From positions 1 through 57,595 of the forward strand of contig CACYDW010000042.1 in assembly GCA_902773325.1 (NCBI GenBank): a stretch of DNA of 57,595 nucleotides, written 5' to 3'. The translations under genes were made by a program, and so were the position numbers. Position 1 is the stretch's first letter. The number at the start of each line of letters is the position of its first letter. Below are positions 8,139 through 16,879 of this stretch, piece after piece. This DNA is from an uncultured Ruminococcus sp. (lineage in GTDB: Bacteria > Bacillota > Clostridia > Oscillospirales > Acutalibacteraceae). Below the pieces are notes generated by a model. That model saw only the letters and a program-made list of their open reading frames with translations, had not been told where the DNA came from and ran no database searches.

Positions 8139-9230
8139 ATGGACGTTAAAGAACGATACAATTTGTGGCAGAACGATGTGCTGCTGGAGTATAACCGGAA
8201 TACAAGGTTGGTTATGAACAAATTATCACGCAAGGTGATGATCGAGAAAACTGTATCGCCGGAAAGCCTGCAAATACACAAAAGCCTGATGCAGTGTCAG
8301 CACCCTAACCTTGTCAGAATTTATGATACCGCCGATTCCGGCAGCAGCGGAACGGTTTTAGAAGAGTTTGTGAATGGTATGACACTCGAATATTTTGTTC
8401 AGCACAGCAAAAGGGACATCTTTCAGACGGAAAAGGTCATCCTGCAAATATGTGATGGGCTTATCGCCCTGCATGAAAGAAACATTGTTCACCGTGACCT
8501 TACACCGTTCAATATCATCATTGCCGAGGACGGTACGGCAAAAATAGCGGATTTTGACATTGCCCGCATACCTAAGCAGAATATGAAGCGTGACACGCAA
8601 TTGCTCGGAACAGAGGGCTTCGCTGCACCCGAACAGTTCGGATTCTATCAGTCCACTGCCAGAACCGATATATACGCTCTGGGAATTCTCATCAATTATA
8701 TGTATGCAGGAGATGTGCCTGCCAATAAGCCATATCACGGCAATAAAGCACTGGAGGATATTATTCGTCAATGCACCGAGATCAACCCCGATCAACGGTT
8801 CGGCAGTGCCGTGGAGGTAAAGGAAAGCCTGCTGTATGCTTTCGGCAGAGATCTGCCGTCCTATCAGGGGAGAAGTCTGCGCGGAGCAGGCTTCTGGGGC
8901 GCACTTGAGATCATGATCTCAGACTTGCCCGGTTTAAGACCAAACAGCAGAATGCCGAAGTGGAATGCTGTACTGTTATATGTCCTTGCAAGCTTATTTA
9001 TTATAATGACGTTTGCTGCCTACGGCAAAACGCTTTATGGATTTTTAGTATGTGCCGGTGTGTTGACAGGCTGTTTTATTATTCCCTTTTTTTGCTTCTC
9101 GGATTATTTGTCGTTTCAGCAAAAGCTGTTAAAGCAGGTCCGTCCCGATTTTCGCAGGCGTCTTTTTACCGTATTGGGGTGGGTAAGCTTTTCTGCGGGT
9201 TTGTTACTGTCGATGGCGATGCCGCGCTGA
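8139..9230 (+). CDS. Membrane Ser/Thr protein kinase-like protein
   Basis: A 363-residue protein. Residues about 40-235 form a eukaryotic-type kinase fold: HRDLTPFN (118-125) is the catalytic loop, DFD (138-140) stands where DFG is normal, and APE is at 163-165. The N-lobe is very short and lacks a glycine-rich loop; the ATP lysine is probably in VMIEK. Three hydrophobic segments lie at the C-terminus (about 278-298, 303-323 and 343-360), with no sensor domain. The ATG at 8139 is preferred to a GTG at 8130. Catalytic D120, N125 and D138 are kept, so it may be active with an atypical N-lobe, or be a pseudokinase. Confidence 0.8.
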   Translation: MDVKERYNLWQNDVLLEYNRNTRLVMNKLSRKVMIEKTVSPESLQIHKSLMQCQHPNLVRIYDTADSGSSGTVLEEFVNGMTLEYFVQHSKRDIFQTEKVILQICDGLIALHERNIVHRDLTPFNIIIAEDGTAKIADFDIARIPKQNMKRDTQLLGTEGFAAPEQFGFYQSTARTDIYALGILINYMYAGDVPANKPYHGNKALEDIIRQCTEINPDQRFGSAVEVKESLLYAFGRDLPSYQGRSLRGAGFWGALEIMISDLPGLRPNSRMPKWNAVLLYVLASLFIIMTFAAYGKTLYGFLVCAGVLTGCFIIPFFCFSDYLSFQQKLLKQVRPDFRRRLFTVLGWVSFSAGLLLSMAMPR

Positions 9231-9420
9231 TCATGCTTTTTTATTTTTTCACACTTCCCAAGTGATTGCTATTATTATAGCACAAAATATTTTGTTTTTG
9301 TATGCACACAGCATAACACCGCCTTGTTATTTTGAGATAAAATAATGCCATCACCTCAGAGAATAGCTGATCTCTCTGAACGGCATAAAACATATCTTGA
9401 AGATCAAGGAGGACAAAACA

Positions 9421-10122
9421 ATGAAGAAAGGTGCAAAAATTGCCATCGGTGTGGTATGCGGCATTATAGCGATCGGGGCTATCGGGTCGGCAGCCAACAA
9501 TTCCAATGACACGACCGTAACCAAGGGCGGTGCAGAATCATCTGCCGCAGAAAGCAAGCGCACCGCAGAGGTATCATCTGCCGCAGAGTCGAAGGCGGCT
9601 TCGGCGGAGGACAGTACCGAATCATCAGCTCCCGAACCCGAATCATCAGTTCCCGAACCCGAATCGTCAGCCGATACACCCGCCAATGGCACTGTTACCG
9701 CTTCTGTGGGCGATGTTGTTACCACTAAGGAACTGAGCTTTGAGCTTAACAAGGCATTTACTGCAAAAAAAATTGTCGATGCCGGCAATCCGCTGCTCTC
9801 GGCAGACGCTGATGACGGCAAAATTTATCTGGTGCTTGAAATGACAGTAGAAAACATCTCTGATGAAAAGCAGAACATCAGTACCTATTATTTCCATGCA
9901 TCGGTAGATGATTTTTCGGTTGACGAAAGCTATCTCCTTACCGACCCTGACGGCTTGAAGTATCTTTCTGGTACAGCTATGCCTGGTAAGAAGGTCAAGG
10001 GTTATCTGGCATACGAGATCGATGAAAACTGGCAGAGCTGTGAGATCGCTTATACGGAAGTGCTGAGAGATGAGCCGACATTTACCATTCAGCTTGACCG
10101 CAGCACCGTAGAGAGCCGATGA
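9421..10122 (+). CDS. Membrane-anchored exported protein with DUF4352-like domain
   Basis: A 233-residue protein. An N-terminal hydrophobic segment (residues 5-24) acts as an anchor or signal. A low-complexity linker of Ser/Glu/Ala/Pro (about 35-85, with repeated SSxPEPE) leads to a beta-rich C-terminal domain that resembles DUF4352 immunoglobulin-like domains of exported Gram-positive proteins. The ATG follows a perfect AAGGAGG. Its last bases overlap the start of the next gene (ATGA), so translation is probably coupled. The function is unknown. Confidence 0.75.
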   Translation: MKKGAKIAIGVVCGIIAIGAIGSAANNSNDTTVTKGGAESSAAESKRTAEVSSAAESKAASAEDSTESSAPEPESSVPEPESSADTPANGTVTASVGDVVTTKELSFELNKAFTAKKIVDAGNPLLSADADDGKIYLVLEMTVENISDEKQNISTYYFHASVDDFSVDESYLLTDPDGLKYLSGTAMPGKKVKGYLAYEIDENWQSCEIAYTEVLRDEPTFTIQLDRSTVESR

Positions 10123-10355
10123 CCATGAATCCTGCCATCAAAGAAAAGCTGTACAGCAACGCGGGCAAGCTGCTCACCCTGAAAGACGGAACAAGCTTCC
10201 GCTATTCTATGGCGGACGGCAATATCTGTATCGAACAGCCCGGCTGGGTCATTACTCCCGCCGATATCGATGCTGCTTTACAGTATCAAGCCGAGAGCAG
10301 TTATTCCGGAATTGCCGAAAAATACTCCTACATTCTCGCTATCATTAACGCATAG
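10119..10355 (+). CDS. Small protein, unknown function
   Basis: A 78-residue soluble protein that I do not recognise. The start overlaps the stop of the DUF4352-like gene in ATGA, typical of coupled genes; a second ATG lies at 10125. It ends just before a very strong terminator, which marks the operon end. No signal peptide or membrane segment is visible. Confidence 0.6.
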   Translation: MTMNPAIKEKLYSNAGKLLTLKDGTSFRYSMADGNICIEQPGWVITPADIDAALQYQAESSYSGIAEKYSYILAIINA

Positions 10356-10359
10356 TTCC

Positions 10360-10407
10360 AGACCAAAACGGTCAGCCGACATGATTTCCGGCTGACCGTT
10401 TTGGTCT
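10360..10407. terminator. Very strong bidirectional terminator
   Basis: A perfect 19-bp stem (10360-10378 with 10389-10407) and a 10-nt loop, followed by a T-run at 10412-10417 on the plus strand. It separates the DUF4352 operon from the convergent M23 gene. Confidence 0.92.
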
Positions 10408-10428
10408 ATGCTTTTTTATGGGTTTCTC

Positions 10429-11238
10429 TCAGAAAACAGAGGTGGGGTCAACTGTTACTCCGTTTTTCTTGATCTCAACATGAATATGGCTCTCGTCAAG
10501 ACCCTCACAGGGTATTGTGCCCACATAACCGATCGTATCGCCTGCGCTGACGGTGTTGCCTTCGCTGACAACGGGTGTTTCTGTCATACCGCAGTAATAA
10601 GCTGTATATCCGTTGTGGTCAATGCAAATGATATTGCCCAGCAGTGCGTCCTTATAGATTTCTGCGACAAGGCCATCCGATACAGCGCGTACGGGTGTAC
10701 CCTTCTCTGCGGCAAGATCAATACCGCTGTGGGTTCTCCAGTCGGACATGGTTTTGTTTTCGATAGGGGTTTCGGGGCTGAAAATTTTGATGGTTCTGCC
10801 GTTTTCAATGGGGCTGTATACCTTTACCTCTGCGGCGGCAGGGGTGGTGTCTGCCGTATTGTCGCTGTTGGTATCAGATGCCGTGATACTGTCCGGAGCT
10901 GTCGGCTCATCGCTGCCTGCTGTGTCTGCGGAAGGGGCTTCGCTGACGGTTGCGGATTCGGCAGGCGGAGTACTTTTCTCAGCGGTTATATTGTCTGATG
11001 TGTTTTCTGCTTCCTTGTTGCTGCTGCTTTCTGCTGCGATTGGATAGCTTTCTCCGCTGATCTGGTTGTTTGCCTCTAAATCTGCTTCATAGTCATCTCC
11101 CGAGCCTGTCATGATACCGCCGTAAGTAGACCATGCCGCCAATGCTACCGCCACAATACAGATCGACAGGGCAATATAAAAACCGATCATGTTTTTTGCC
11201 GATGTTTTTTTCTGATGGTTGTTTCTTTCCGTATTCAT
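10429..11238 (-). CDS. M23 (LytM) family membrane-anchored endopeptidase
   Basis: A 269-residue protein: one N-terminal membrane segment (about residues 20-40), a long acidic Ser/Thr/Ala-rich linker, and a C-terminal M23 domain of about 120 residues. The zinc site looks intact, with H and D in THSGIDLA and the HIH pair near the end. Such enzymes cut peptidoglycan crosslinks. The architecture also fits clostridial SpoIIQ, the forespore partner of SpoIIIAH, but I see no sporulation neighbour. The start at 11238 follows GGAGGTG; longer frames lie over the regulatory array. It ends beside the terminator at 10360-10407. Confidence 0.85.
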   Translation of the reverse strand: MNTERNNHQKKTSAKNMIGFYIALSICIVAVALAAWSTYGGIMTGSGDDYEADLEANNQISGESYPIAAESSSNKEAENTSDNITAEKSTPPAESATVSEAPSADTAGSDEPTAPDSITASDTNSDNTADTTPAAAEVKVYSPIENGRTIKIFSPETPIENKTMSDWRTHSGIDLAAEKGTPVRAVSDGLVAEIYKDALLGNIICIDHNGYTAYYCGMTETPVVSEGNTVSAGDTIGYVGTIPCEGLDESHIHVEIKKNGVTVDPTSVF

Positions 11239-11322
11239 TGTGTTCTGCACCTCCGTCATTATTGTTGACTTTACAGCGGAGAAATATGCATGAGTATTTC
11301 TTCCTGATAATATATAAATAGT

Positions 11323-11412
11323 ATTATAATACAAATTGTAAAATACTATTTGTAATAATATACAAACTGTAATATACATTTTGTATATTATATTTATACT
11401 GTACAAATAGTA
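11323..11412 (-). promoter_or_regulatory. Operator array (TACA-N3-TGTA) upstream of the M23 gene
   Basis: Five 11-bp motifs lie at 11330-11340, 11344-11354, 11361-11371, 11375-11385 and 11402-11412. Three are perfect TACA-N3-TGTA dyads; the other two carry one changed base in a half-site and are exact reverse complements of each other. Minus-strand TATAAT boxes at 11323-11328 and 11387-11392 fall inside the array, neither with a good -35. TACA/TGTA half-sites are typical of the BlaI/CopY repressor family (known spacing 2 for CopY), so a related repressor is plausible. Confidence 0.65.
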
Positions 11413-11438
11413 TATTTCATGAATTGTAAAAAATAAGA

Positions 11439-11476
11439 CGGCGGAGAAGCTGCCCGTAAAGGGAGCTTCTCTGCCG
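11439..11476 (-). terminator. Terminator of the DUF6270-like pseudogene
   Basis: A 13-bp stem with one G-U pair (11439-11451 with 11464-11476), followed on the minus strand by TCTTATTTTTT. It lies downstream of the stop at 11539. Confidence 0.85.
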
Positions 11477-11538
11477 CTGTTAAGTGAATTTATAGATTCT
11501 GTATTTTCTATACAATAACAAATAGTAGTGCCGGTTTA

Positions 11539-12679
11539 TCAGCTAACCGTTACATTAAAGTATTTTTTGTCTACACAATTGTTTTCATCCCTGACTTTGA
11601 CACAGAACTCGTATGTACCCGGGCGGTTGGGAACATAGGCGGCAATACCGGCATCATCTGCGGCAACCGGCTGCCATCTTGTCTTATGGGGCGGTCTGAC
11701 ATAAACCTCATATCTATATACCCCTGTTCCGCCGCTGGCATCTAAAGCAACAAACAGTCTGCTGCCTGTACGCACCGCCGTTGACGAAACAACAGACAAA
11801 TTCTTAAGGGTGTATCTTCCCGATAAAGAAAACTCTGCATACGCACTGCGCAGCAGGCGGTATATGTATCATTGAGCCTTTGAAGCAGGAAATCTTCATC
11901 AGACCTGTTCAGATCACAGCATACAGTCCTGACAGCATCAAGCAAATACTGGTAATATTCAATGACGTAGTGCATACGATGCAGTCCCCACTTATGCCTT
12001 TTGTTGCAGAATATTTCTGTGCCGAGCTGTTTGATAACGTGTGCACCCGGCAGAAGCTCCTCAAAAAGCCGATAGGCCTGTTCCACCTTGTCCTCCAAAG
12101 CGTAAGCACCGGTCTTGAAGCTTTCAGGGTTCCGTCTGCATCGATATACCTTTCGGTGACAGGAACCTCGATAATGATCATCTTTTCGGTCGGATAATGG
12201 CTTTTGAGAAGTTCGGTATAACGAGGGATATAAGACATCATCATCTCGTAATAATCCGAAAAATACATGGTGTCAACGACCTCGAAGAACGGATTTTCAA
12301 GAAAACCCGGATTCTCCTTGATTGCCTGAGCGTTTGTGATATATGTGTAATGTTCGGGAGATTGTCTGCTGCGGATTTTCAGAACCGCCTTTGCGAATAA
12401 TGTGCCCAGATCCAATATCAGATAATCTGCTTCTGCACCTTCAAGATAGCTCATCACATCCTTGTTGAAATCCAGCATGGATCATCTTTGAAAATAGTGC
12501 CGTGATTCAGGAAAATCTGTTTCCTGACAGCGGTAAGCTGTATCAAGCTGCGGACTGCACATGGAAACCAGATGAGAATTGGTAACACATCTCGTGACAT
12601 CAAAGCCGCCGTCTGAATCAAACATACCAAAGGTGTCGCGTGATATACAGCAGCCTAAGATTTTGACCTTTGTTTTCAT
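11539..12679 (-). pseudogene. Frame-disrupted DUF6270-like protein with C-terminal Ig-like module
   Basis: Four open pieces add up to one protein. From ATG 12679 (after GGAGG) the frame reads KILGCCISRDTFG, typical of DUF6270, and stops at an in-frame TGA (12482-12484). The same frame resumes with MLDFNKDV and runs to about 12125, where a one-base shift is needed to continue as ESFKTGAYALEDK and the family-like HKWGLHRMHY. A second shift near 11845 joins SAYAEFSLSGRYTLKN to an Ig-like module (about 11539-11800) that matches the repeats of the protein at 46037-48342. DUF6270 proteins are often near glycan synthesis genes. Decay is likely, but sequencing error must be ruled out. Confidence 0.75.
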
Positions 12680-12736
12680 TACTAAATCCTCCACACTAAT
12701 CAATCACATTATTACATTACGGTATGAAACAGTATA

Positions 12737-14437
12737 TTATTTCTGTGTTTCGGCAGTATTACCCAACTGGTAATCCGAGCGGTTGATTGCGCAAAGAATA
12801 CCTCTTACCGAAGCCTTGAATATGCCGTGTGAAATACCGACGCCAAAAATAGTCTTGCCGTTGGGGTCTTTGAGCTGAATATATGAAATGGCTTTGGAGT
12901 CGGAGCCTTGTGAGATCGCGTGTTCCCAATAAGAAACGAACTCAAAGCCGTCTATACCGATGGTTTTAAGTGCCTTGAAGAACGCGTCAATAGGACCGTT
13001 GCCCTCACCGAAGATCTCAACGTCCTTATCCTCTTTCACAAGATGAATCACACCCTTGAAAATCGCATCGTCCTGATCTACATTGGTGACGGTGTGCTTA
13101 ACGAGCCAGAGCTTCTGTTCGATATCAACATAGTTGCGGTTGAATACATCAAGCAGCTCCTTGGGAAGAATTTCCCTGCCGAGTCTGTCACACTCTGCCT
13201 TGACCATCTTGCCGAATTCGGGGTGCATGGCCTTCGGAAGATCATAACCAAACATATTCTGCATGACGAAAGCCGCCCCGCCCTTGCCCGACTGGGAGTT
13301 GATTCTGACGATCGGCTCATATTGTCTGCCGACATCGGCGGGGTCGATCGGCAGATACGGGATCTCCCAGTAATCGCTCTTGGTTTCTTCCATATAGGCA
13401 TAGCCCTTTTTGATAGCGTCCTGATGAGAGCCTGAAAATGCCGTAAACACCAGTTCGCCCGCATAAGGCTGACGCTCGCTGATCTTCATGTTGGTACATC
13501 TCTCATAGATTTCGCGGTATCTCGGCAGATCGCTGAAATCGAGCTGCGGGTCGACACCCTGTGTATACATATTCAAGCCGACGGTAACGATATCGAGGTT
13601 ACCGGTGCGTTCACCGTTGCCGAAGAGCGTACCCTCAATTCTGTCTGCGCCTGCTAACAGAGCTAGCTCCGCACAGGCAACACCCGTGCCTCTGTCATTG
13701 TGAGGGTGCAGGCTGATGATCGCACAATCCCTGTTTTTCATGTGCTTGATGAAGTATTCGATCTGGTCGGCATACGTGTTGGGGGTACACATTTCAACCG
13801 TATTGGGCAGGTTGAGGATGATCGGGTTCTCGGGAGTTGGCTGGAGCACGTCCATTACTGCCTCACAGATTTTGACGGAGTTGTCTACTTCCGTGCCCGA
13901 AAAGCTCTCGGGAGAGTATTCCAGACGGAAATTCGTGTCGCCGTCATAGTTGCCGATCAGTTCCTTGATGAGCTTTGCACCTTCCACGGCGATATCTATA
14001 ATGCCGTCCATGTCTTTCTTAAAGACAACCTTTCTTTGCAGGGTCGAGGTAGAGTTGTAGAAGTGTACAATTACATTTTTAGCACCCTTGACAGCTTCAA
14101 AGGTTTTGCGGATCAGATGTTCTCTTGCCTGTACGAGTACCTGAATGGTCACATCGTCGGGAATATGTCCGCCCTCTATCAGTTCGCGGCAGATCTCATA
14201 TTCTGTTTCTGATGCTGACGGAAAGCCGATCTCGATCTCTTTGAATCCCATATCGCACAGCGCATGAAAAAACTCCAGCTTTTGTTCAAGGTTCATAGGG
14301 TCAACCAGTGCCTGGTTGCCGTCACGCAGATCGACTGAACACCAGATCGGTGCTTTTGTAATGGTATTGTCAGGCCATTCTCTGTTTTCGAGCTTGATCT
14401 GCTCAAAAGGACGATATTTCAGATATCCTTTATTCAT
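12737..14437 (-). CDS. leuA: 2-isopropylmalate synthase
   Basis: LeuA condenses acetyl-CoA with 2-ketoisovalerate, the first committed step of leucine synthesis. The protein has 566 residues, matching the long LeuA form (leader Y-x-P-F, then the TIM-barrel). It shows the substrate motif WCSVDLRDGNQAL, the metal-binding HPHNDRGTG, and a C-terminal regulatory domain from about residue 440. The start at 14437 follows GGAGG; a second ATG 6 bp earlier is too close to it. It is preceded by a T-box leader, so expression should rise when uncharged tRNA-Leu accumulates. No leuB/C/D gene is next to it. Confidence 0.95.
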   Translation of the reverse strand: MNKGYLKYRPFEQIKLENREWPDNTITKAPIWCSVDLRDGNQALVDPMNLEQKLEFFHALCDMGFKEIEIGFPSASETEYEICRELIEGGHIPDDVTIQVLVQAREHLIRKTFEAVKGAKNVIVHFYNSTSTLQRKVVFKKDMDGIIDIAVEGAKLIKELIGNYDGDTNFRLEYSPESFSGTEVDNSVKICEAVMDVLQPTPENPIILNLPNTVEMCTPNTYADQIEYFIKHMKNRDCAIISLHPHNDRGTGVACAELALLAGADRIEGTLFGNGERTGNLDIVTVGLNMYTQGVDPQLDFSDLPRYREIYERCTNMKISERQPYAGELVFTAFSGSHQDAIKKGYAYMEETKSDYWEIPYLPIDPADVGRQYEPIVRINSQSGKGGAAFVMQNMFGYDLPKAMHPEFGKMVKAECDRLGREILPKELLDVFNRNYVDIEQKLWLVKHTVTNVDQDDAIFKGVIHLVKEDKDVEIFGEGNGPIDAFFKALKTIGIDGFEFVSYWEHAISQGSDSKAISYIQLKDPNGKTIFGVGISHGIFKASVRGILCAINRSDYQLGNTAETQK

Positions 14438-14504
14438 TGTCATTACCTCCGGAATCGTATTTGGATAAACAAGTTTCAGGAAACACCGATGGATTATTCC
14501 GTGT

Positions 14505-14788
14505 ACAATAAAAAACCGCCCCGTGTCGTCACTCGACAACATGGGGCGGGCATAAGCTCGCGGTACCACCCAATATTCAGACACATTGTGTCCCTCAGTA
14601 AGCCTCCAGCAAGGCTCCGACCTGTAACGGGGTCTGCCGTTCTGTCTTAATCAGGTGTTTACCCGGTGGGACAGAAAGCTCCGGAATGAGCTATACATAC
14701 GGTAACCGTTACGGGCTTTCACCGACCGCCCGCTCTCTGCATACCAATCGCCGTATCTTGTTTCCTTCACAGCCGTTTACTCTTATTA
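14505..14788 (-). promoter_or_regulatory. T-box leader of leuA
   Basis: The minus strand carries the antiterminator consensus GGGTGGTACCGCGAG (14571-14557), which pairs with the tRNA acceptor end. Upstream lies a long Stem I-like region, in which CTC at 14690-14688 is a candidate leucine specifier codon. The specifier assignment is inference. The T-box turns leuA on when tRNA-Leu is uncharged. Confidence 0.92.
14516..14549 (-). terminator. T-box regulatory terminator of leuA
   Basis: An inverted repeat of CCGCCCC...GGGGCGG (14516-14549) followed on the minus strand by TTTTTTATTG. It competes with the T-box antiterminator just upstream. Confidence 0.9.
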
Positions 14789-14794
14789 CAGTCC

Positions 14795-14823
14795 ATTATA
14801 CACGCAGTTTCTTCAATTGTCAA
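14795..14823 (-). promoter_or_regulatory. leuA promoter
   Basis: On the minus strand, TTGACA (14823-14818) and TATAAT (14800-14795) are perfect consensus boxes 17 bp apart. Transcription should start near 14788, at the beginning of the T-box. Confidence 0.88.
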
Positions 14824-14885
14824 TATCCAATGCTACGGAAATTTTCAAGTGAAAAACCGTTTGATGATGTATTGATTCTTGCAGA

Positions 14886-15707
14886 TCATGCCGGAACAGA
14901 CAGCAGACCAAGCTCCCTGAGAAGATATTCGATGCCGTCCTCATCGTTTGAGAGGGTAATGTAATCCGATGCACGTTTGACCGTGTCGGATGCGTTTGCC
15001 ATAGCAACACCCAGACCCGCATAGCGAAGCATAGAGATATCATTATAGCCGTCGCCGCAGGCAATACATTCCTCTGTTGCAATACCGATCATGCTGAGCA
15101 GTCTGTCGATTGACTGTGCTTTGTCGATTCCAAGCGGCACAAGCTCAAGAAAATACGGTTCTGACTTGAAAACACCGAGTCTGCCGTCAAACTGTGCAGA
15201 AAGGAGTTTTTCCAGCTCGGCGATTTCTTCCGGTTCGCCCTGGAGCAGGCATTTGTTCACATCATACCGCACATATCCCGCAAAATCCTCTACAAAATGA
15301 ATCGGCATATTATTGATGCGGGATTCGATCTCGGTATAGCGGTTGATACAGTTGCCTACAATGAGATGCTCCCCCTCGTAGGTATTGATGCCGACATTTC
15401 TGCCCCTGATCGCTTCGCAGATCTCGGGAATATATGCACAGGGCATTGTGCTCTGAAAAAGAATATCACCCGAGGCACAGTCGATGGCACAGCCGCCGTT
15501 ATAGGCAAGGATATAGCCGTTATATTTGTTGAGTCGGAGCGTTTCGGCATGGGGAATGATTCCGTGTGTGGGTCTGCCCGAAGCCAGAATCAGCTTGCCG
15601 CCGTTTTTACAGAATTGTCTGAGGGCACTGCGGGTAGCGGGGGTAATGACCTTCTCTGAATTCGTAAGCGTACCGTCAATATCAAGGGCAAGAATTTTGT
15701 ATGCCAT
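14886..15707 (-). CDS. Cof-type HAD-superfamily phosphatase
   Basis: A 273-residue HAD hydrolase of the Cof/YidA type (class IIB), which dephosphorylates sugar or cofactor phosphates. Motif I is LDIDGTLTNS, with the nucleophile and acid aspartates. SGRP fits motif II, K in GIDKA fits motif III, and GDGYNDISML is motif IV. The large cap between motifs II and III is as expected. The ATG at 15707 follows CAGGTGTGG; a GTG at 15713 is too close to the site. The substrate is not predictable. Confidence 0.9.
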   Translation of the reverse strand: MAYKILALDIDGTLTNSEKVITPATRSALRQFCKNGGKLILASGRPTHGIIPHAETLRLNKYNGYILAYNGGCAIDCASGDILFQSTMPCAYIPEICEAIRGRNVGINTYEGEHLIVGNCINRYTEIESRINNMPIHFVEDFAGYVRYDVNKCLLQGEPEEIAELEKLLSAQFDGRLGVFKSEPYFLELVPLGIDKAQSIDRLLSMIGIATEECIACGDGYNDISMLRYAGLGVAMANASDTVKRASDYITLSNDEDGIEYLLRELGLLSVPA

Positions 15708-15846
15708 AACCACACCTGACTTTCTGATTATTTCAAACTATATTTTATTAGATTCCGCTTTTTCCGTCAATGGACGGAATTCAGCATTTTTGGCGGTTGA
15801 AATACGGATTTTTTGTGCTGATAGATAATATTCGTCAAAATACTTA

Positions 15847-15874
15847 TTGAAAAATTCCGCGAAAGGTGTATAAT
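15847..15874 (+). promoter_or_regulatory. Promoter of the CBM26-like lipoprotein gene
   Basis: TTGAAA (15847-15852) and TATAAT (15869-15874) are 16 bp apart. The start codon lies about 50 bp downstream. Confidence 0.7.
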
Positions 15875-15926
15875 ATTATGTATAATCAACATTCGATCCA
15901 AAAACAGTTCTTTCAGGAGGTATAAA

Positions 15927-16646
15927 ATGAAAAAACATAATTTTGTTTCACTTCTTCTGGCACTTGCTGTTGCCGCAGGTGCAATGTCCGGCTGTGCAGC
16001 GACCATAAGGTATACGGATGAGTATGTTGCGCCTAAGTCATCTTCCAGCGATACTGCCGGAAATGACGGTTCTTCCGCTTCTGCAGGCGGAGAAGAGAGT
16101 TCCCAGCCTGATGAGAGCAGCGAGGAAAGCTCCAACGCTTCCGAAAGCAGTGAGGAAAGCTCCCAGCCTGACGAGAGCAGCGAAGAAAGCTCCGATGCTT
16201 CCGAAAGCAGTGAGGAAAGCTCTGATGCTTCCGAAAGCAGTGAGGAAAGCTCCGACGCTTCCGAAAGCAGTGAGGAAAGCTCCGACGCTTCCGAAAGCAG
16301 TGAGGAAAGCTCTCAGCCTGACGAGAGCAGCGAAGACAGCTCCCAGCCTGATGAGAGCAGTGAAGAAGCTGTTAGCGGCGCAAAGATCACCTTTGTGAAG
16401 CCCGAAAAGTGGGAAGGTACGATCTATGCCTATGTTTATGAGGATGGCGGAGAAGGTAAAAATGCCGAATGGCCCGGTGAAGCAATGACAGACAACGGTG
16501 ACGGCAGCTATTCCTACGTTGTTCCCTCAGACCTTGCAAACCCGCTTGTAATCTTTAACAGCAGCGAAAGCAAAAAGCAGTATCCCCGCTCCAGAGGACT
16601 TTCCGTTGTAGACGGCAAAACGTACGACAACGAAACAACGGACTGA
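15927..16646 (+). CDS. Lipoprotein with Ser/Glu repeats and CBM26-like starch-binding domain
   Basis: A 239-residue surface lipoprotein. The signal peptide ends in a MSGC lipobox (C22-C23 region). A stalk of ten-residue repeats (ESSEESS plus DAS, NAS or QPD), residues 63-142, is followed from about residue 150 by a beta-sandwich module that resembles CBM26. It has aromatic residues for sugar stacking (KWEGTIYAYVYEDGG, NAEWPGEAM) and the IFNSS stretch seen in starch-binding modules of ruminococcal amylases. No catalytic domain is present, so it is probably a cell-surface starch-binding protein. The ATG follows CAGGAGG. Confidence 0.8.
   Translation: MKKHNFVSLLLALAVAAGAMSGCAATIRYTDEYVAPKSSSSDTAGNDGSSASAGGEESSQPDESSEESSNASESSEESSQPDESSEESSDASESSEESSDASESSEESSDASESSEESSDASESSEESSQPDESSEDSSQPDESSEEAVSGAKITFVKPEKWEGTIYAYVYEDGGEGKNAEWPGEAMTDNGDGSYSYVVPSDLANPLVIFNSSESKKQYPRSRGLSVVDGKTYDNETTD
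16113..16352 (+). repeat. Eight 30-bp in-frame repeats in the CBM26-like lipoprotein gene
   Basis: Eight units of 30 bp encode ESSEESS followed by DAS, NAS or QPD. The DNA units are close to identical (for example gaaagcagtgaggaaagctc), so the copy number may change by slippage or recombination and alter stalk length. Confidence 0.85.
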
Positions 16647-16674
16647 TTTCGCTTCTTTAGCTGATTGAATGATC

Positions 16675-16714
16675 AGCCCCCCCGATGGTGTTCTGAATGC
16701 TCTATCGGGGGGCT
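16675..16714 (+). terminator. Terminator of the CBM26-like lipoprotein gene
   Basis: An AGCCCCCC...GGGGGGCT stem (about 11 bp, 16675-16714), followed by TTTTT. Confidence 0.9.
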
Positions 16715-16807
16715 TTTTCAGGAATCGCCTTCTTGCTCACAATAGTGCAGAACAGCTCGGGTTTGCAAGGTTTCCGGACAAAATCCATTTTCCGGAGTGG
16801 TTTGCAC

Positions 16808-16836
16808 TTGACTTTTCAGCCCCGTTCATGTAATAT
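16808..16836 (+). promoter_or_regulatory. Promoter of the second lipoprotein gene
   Basis: TTGACT (16808-16813) and TAATAT (16831-16836) are 17 bp apart. The gene starts at 16880. Confidence 0.65.
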
Positions 16837-16879
16837 ATTGTTCGGAATTGAATTTATTTATGAAGGAGTGTACTGTATT

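Noticed and set aside
10429-11238. Naming the M23 gene spoIIQ
   Set aside because: The architecture fits, but there is no sporulation neighbour and no clear sigma-F promoter; many other M23 proteins share this layout.
12482-12484. In-frame TGA as a possible selenocysteine codon
   Set aside because: No stem-loop of SECIS type is evident and the same gene has two frameshifts, so decay or error is a better reading.
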